A DNA stretch of 64,000 nucleotides, from NCBI RefSeq assembly GCF_000224005.2, contig NZ_CP007031.1, positions 2,509,001 through 2,573,000 on the forward strand, in the 5' to 3' direction. The position numbers and the translations under genes are program-made. Below are positions 62,051 to 64,000 of the stretch, piece by piece. The DNA is from Marichromatium purpuratum 984. Lineage in GTDB: Bacteria > Pseudomonadota > Gammaproteobacteria > Chromatiales > Chromatiaceae. Below the pieces are notes generated by a model that was not told the DNA's origin, did not search any database, and was given only the letters and a program-made list of their open reading frames with translations. The stretch's first letter is position 1, and every line of letters begins with the position of its first letter.

Positions 62051-62812
62051 TCACCCGAGGGTATAGCCGGCGTCGACCTTGAGGGTCGCACCGGTGATCA
62101 GGCGCGCCCGCGCCGAGGCGAGGAACTCCACCGCGTCGGCCACGTCCTCGGGGCGCACCACCTCGCCGCCGAGCACATGACGCCGCGCCACCGTCTCGGC
62201 CATCAGCGCGCGCGCCTCGCCCCACATCTCCGAATCGACCACCCCCGGCGCCACGCCGTTGACGCGGATGCCGCGTTCGCCGAGGGCGAGCGCGAGACGC
62301 TGGGTGAGCATGTCGAGTCCGGCCTTGCTGACCGAGTAGCTGGTCGAGGTGCAGCTGGCGAAAGGGTGCCCGGCGCAGGCCGAGGAGAGGTTGATGACCA
62401 CCGGCGCGGCGCTGTGCTCGAGCAAGGGCGCGGCACATTGGGTCAACGCGAAGGGAGCGACCAGATTGACCTCGAGGGTCGCGCGCCATTGTTCGAGTTC
62501 GGCCTCCAGGGTGCCGACGTCGAGGATCACCCCGGCGTTGTTGATCAGTACGTCGAGACGCCCGTCACGCGTCCTGATCTCCTCGACCAGCCGCGAGCGG
62601 AAGGCCGCGTCGGTGGCGTCTCCGGTGAGCGCGAGCAAGCGCTCGCCGACGACGGCCTCGGGGTACGCCGCGCGCAGCCGCGCCAGGCGCGCAGGATCCC
62701 GCCCAAAGGTGTAGACCCGCGCACCGAGTTCGAGAAAGCGCCCGACCAATGCCGCGCCGATCCCCGAGGTGCCGCCGCTGACACAGACCACCCGTGGCGT
62801 CGGTGCACTCAT
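62051..62812 (-). CDS. Short-chain dehydrogenase (SDR), downstream member
   Basis: A 253-residue classical SDR. The NAD(P) loop is CVSGGTSGIGAALVGRF, the NNAG motif is LINNAGV, and the catalytic set is Ser in VINLSSACAGHPF and Tyr-Lys in TSYSVSKAGLDML. The family reduces ketones or oxidises alcohols; the substrate is unknown. It overlaps the upstream SDR by four bases, so the two are translationally coupled with the pterin-type enzyme as a three-gene operon. Confidence 0.85.
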   Translation of the reverse strand: MSAPTPRVVCVSGGTSGIGAALVGRFLELGARVYTFGRDPARLARLRAAYPEAVVGERLLALTGDATDAAFRSRLVEEIRTRDGRLDVLINNAGVILDVGTLEAELEQWRATLEVNLVAPFALTQCAAPLLEHSAAPVVINLSSACAGHPFASCTSTSYSVSKAGLDMLTQRLALALGERGIRVNGVAPGVVDSEMWGEARALMAETVARRHVLGGEVVRPEDVADAVEFLASARARLITGATLKVDAGYTLG

Positions 62813-63510
62813 CGCTCGCGCTGTCCGAGGTTGGCGTGAATCAGCGCGCCGTTGAGCACCGGCGCGCCGGCGGCGAAGGCCACGGTCTCGGCGATCTCCT
62901 CGGGCTCGATCAGCCGGTCGAAGGCGCTCAGACCGGTAAGCGCCGCCAGGGTCTCGGCATTGCCGTCGATCACCCCGCGCAACTGCTCGGTATCGGTGAA
63001 GCCGGGGCAGATCATACAGGTATGGACGCCGTGCCCGGCCAGATCCTGACAGGTTGCGCGCATCATCCCGGCGAGCGCGTGCTTGGCGATGACATAGCTC
63101 GCCACCCCCGGCACCGCCTTCTCGGCCAGGGTCGAGCCGATATAGATCACGCTCGAGCCGGCGCCCATCCGTCCCAGCAGCAGGCGGTTGAGGGTCGCGG
63201 CGGCCACCAGGTTGAGTTCGAGCACTGCGCGCAGGTGCTCGGCCTCGAGCGCATCGGCACGATCGGCGTGCATCACCGAGGCGTTGTGCACCAGACATAC
63301 CCGCTCGGCGCCGGCGACCGCCTCCTGCAGCGCCCCGGCACATTGCTCCAGCGCGCCGGGCACGGCCAGATCACAGGCGAGATTGTCGACACCCACGTCC
63401 GGACAAGGACGGCGCGACAGGTTGAGCACGCTCCAGCCATCGACCAGGAAGCGCGTGGCGATGGCGCGTCCGATCCCCGAGCTGGCGCCGGTGACGATCA
63501 ATCGATTCAT
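62809..63510 (-). CDS. Short-chain dehydrogenase (SDR), middle member
   Basis: A 233-residue SDR. It begins LIVTGASSGIGRAIATRF, has VHNASVMH in place of NNAG, and a Tyr-Lys pair in VASYVIAKHALAG, with Ser in VIYIGSTLAEKAV. Such a fold fits pteridine or sepiapterin reductases and dihydromonapterin reductase (FolM), as well as many others. Given its place next to a pyruvoyl-tetrahydropterin-synthase-like gene, a pteridine reductase role is plausible. It overlaps both neighbours by four bases. Confidence 0.82.
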   Translation of the reverse strand: MNRLIVTGASSGIGRAIATRFLVDGWSVLNLSRRPCPDVGVDNLACDLAVPGALEQCAGALQEAVAGAERVCLVHNASVMHADRADALEAEHLRAVLELNLVAAATLNRLLLGRMGAGSSVIYIGSTLAEKAVPGVASYVIAKHALAGMMRATCQDLAGHGVHTCMICPGFTDTEQLRGVIDGNAETLAALTGLSAFDRLIEPEEIAETVAFAAGAPVLNGALIHANLGQRER

Positions 63511-64000
63511 TCTGACTCCCAGGTTGAATAGGCCCACTGCCCGAGCCCCGACGAGACCCCCAGCTCGATACCGCGCACGTCGGCGCCGATCAGCTCGGGA
63601 CGATCACGCAGCCGCGCGAGCAGCAGCTCGGCGAGTTCCTCGATGGTCACGTTGCGCAACGGCAACAGCAGCACGTCGCGTTCGAGAAAGGGGATGCGCT
63701 CGCGATCGAAGCACGCGAACACCATGCCGTCGCCGCGCTCGATGCGCAGGTACGGCGACAGCTCCGGCAACAGCATGCGCTCGTCGAGGGCGTCGCACAG
63801 CTCGCGCAGCACGCGCTTGAGCACCACGTAGTCGAAGGTCATGCCATCGGCGCCGATCCCGGCGGTCACGGCGCAGCGGACCCGAAAGTTGTGTCCATGA
63901 AGGTTCTCACGCGCGACGGACGAGAAGATGGTGAAGTGTCCGGCGCTGAAATTCAGATATTCCTTGCTGATCTCGATACGGGTCAGGGGATGCTTTGCCA
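63507..64000 (-). CDS. 6-pyruvoyl-tetrahydropterin synthase-like protein (partial)
   Basis: A protein cut by the window end; about 164 residues are visible, starting AKHPLTRIEISKEYLNFS. It probably begins with an ATG whose first base lies just outside (64001). The zinc-binding segments SAGHF and LHGHNF identify the 6-pyruvoyl-tetrahydropterin synthase (QueD/PTPS) fold. The position where QueD has its catalytic Cys (C-x-x-x-HGH) holds Arg here (RENLHGH), with a Glu nearby, so this may be a variant such as the PTPS-III kind. It is the first visible gene of an overlapping operon with two SDRs. Confidence 0.8.
   Translation of the reverse strand, partial: AKHPLTRIEISKEYLNFSAGHFTIFSSVARENLHGHNFRVRCAVTAGIGADGMTFDYVVLKRVLRELCDALDERMLLPELSPYLRIERGDGMVFACFDRERIPFLERDVLLLPLRNVTIEELAELLLARLRDRPELIGADVRGIELGVSSGLGQWAYSTWESE

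Overview
The window reads as about 64 kb of chromosome from a high-GC purple sulfur bacterium (Gammaproteobacteria, Chromatiaceae). The main reasons are a flavocytochrome c sulfide dehydrogenase (fccA-fccB, 16267-18191) whose flavoprotein closely follows the Allochromatium vinosum protein as I remember it, a complete gammaproteobacterial ybgC-tolQRAB-pal-cpoB operon followed by tRNA-Lys, and GC-rich third codon positions throughout. Most of it is core genome. The accessory parts are a compact type I-G (formerly I-U) CRISPR-Cas locus, several copies of a dispersed heptamer repeat, and some unusual fusion or sensory proteins.

Layout. 0.3-10 kb: a PEP-CTERM-like exported protein, a 5'-nucleotidase with a small membrane protein, an orphan ParA-type ATPase, two exported proteins, and an RND pump with its adaptor; the pump carries a lysine-rich histone-H1-like tail. 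10-14 kb: a dynamin-like membrane GTPase, nadA, a repeat element and a glutamine amidotransferase. 14.5-18.2 kb: a sulfide-oxidation module made of a NapC/NirT-type tetraheme cytochrome, an exported ankyrin-repeat protein and FccAB, closed by a terminator. 18.3-25.2 kb: a small zinc-ribbon protein, a cNMP-binding HDOD protein, a GT2-GtrA protein divergent from a GT39 transferase, a hydrolase-OsmC fusion and a DUF429 protein. 25.3-25.9 kb: four tRNA genes (Ala-Glu-Ala-Glu) that look like a tandem duplication. 26-28.4 kb: htpX, an exported glutathione peroxidase and ferredoxin-NADP reductase.

28.4-36.3 kb: repeat elements flank a minus-strand run, recJ-darP-GT2-GT39-PAP2, plus an iron-sulfur protein. 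36.3-45.1 kb: an HDOD-GAF-GGDEF protein, a nine-repeat CRISPR array with its leader, and the effector operon csb1-csb2-cas3-csb3. No cas1, cas2 or cas4 is present in the window. 45.4-51 kb: tRNA-Lys and the Tol-Pal operon. 51-64 kb: methyltransferases, a YyaL-type thioredoxin-domain protein, an RlmI-like methyltransferase, a YafK-like L,D-transpeptidase-family protein, a diguanylate cyclase, a chemoreceptor with a c-type heme motif, Ppx, an SCP2-like protein, and an overlapping operon of a 6-pyruvoyl-tetrahydropterin-synthase-like enzyme (cut by the window end) with two short-chain dehydrogenases.

The strongest observations are these. Two adjacent CRISPR spacers differ at four positions that are all synonymous in one reading frame. 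The heptamer/core repeat family sits at gene ends and supplies one gene's C-terminus. The Ala-Glu tRNA pair is duplicated, with a one-base anticodon change. The RND pump has a predicted extra membrane segment and a histone-like tail. The chemoreceptor has a CxxCH motif, and the pterin-type operon has an enzyme lacking the usual catalytic cysteine. All family assignments are from motif recognition by eye; no database search was run.
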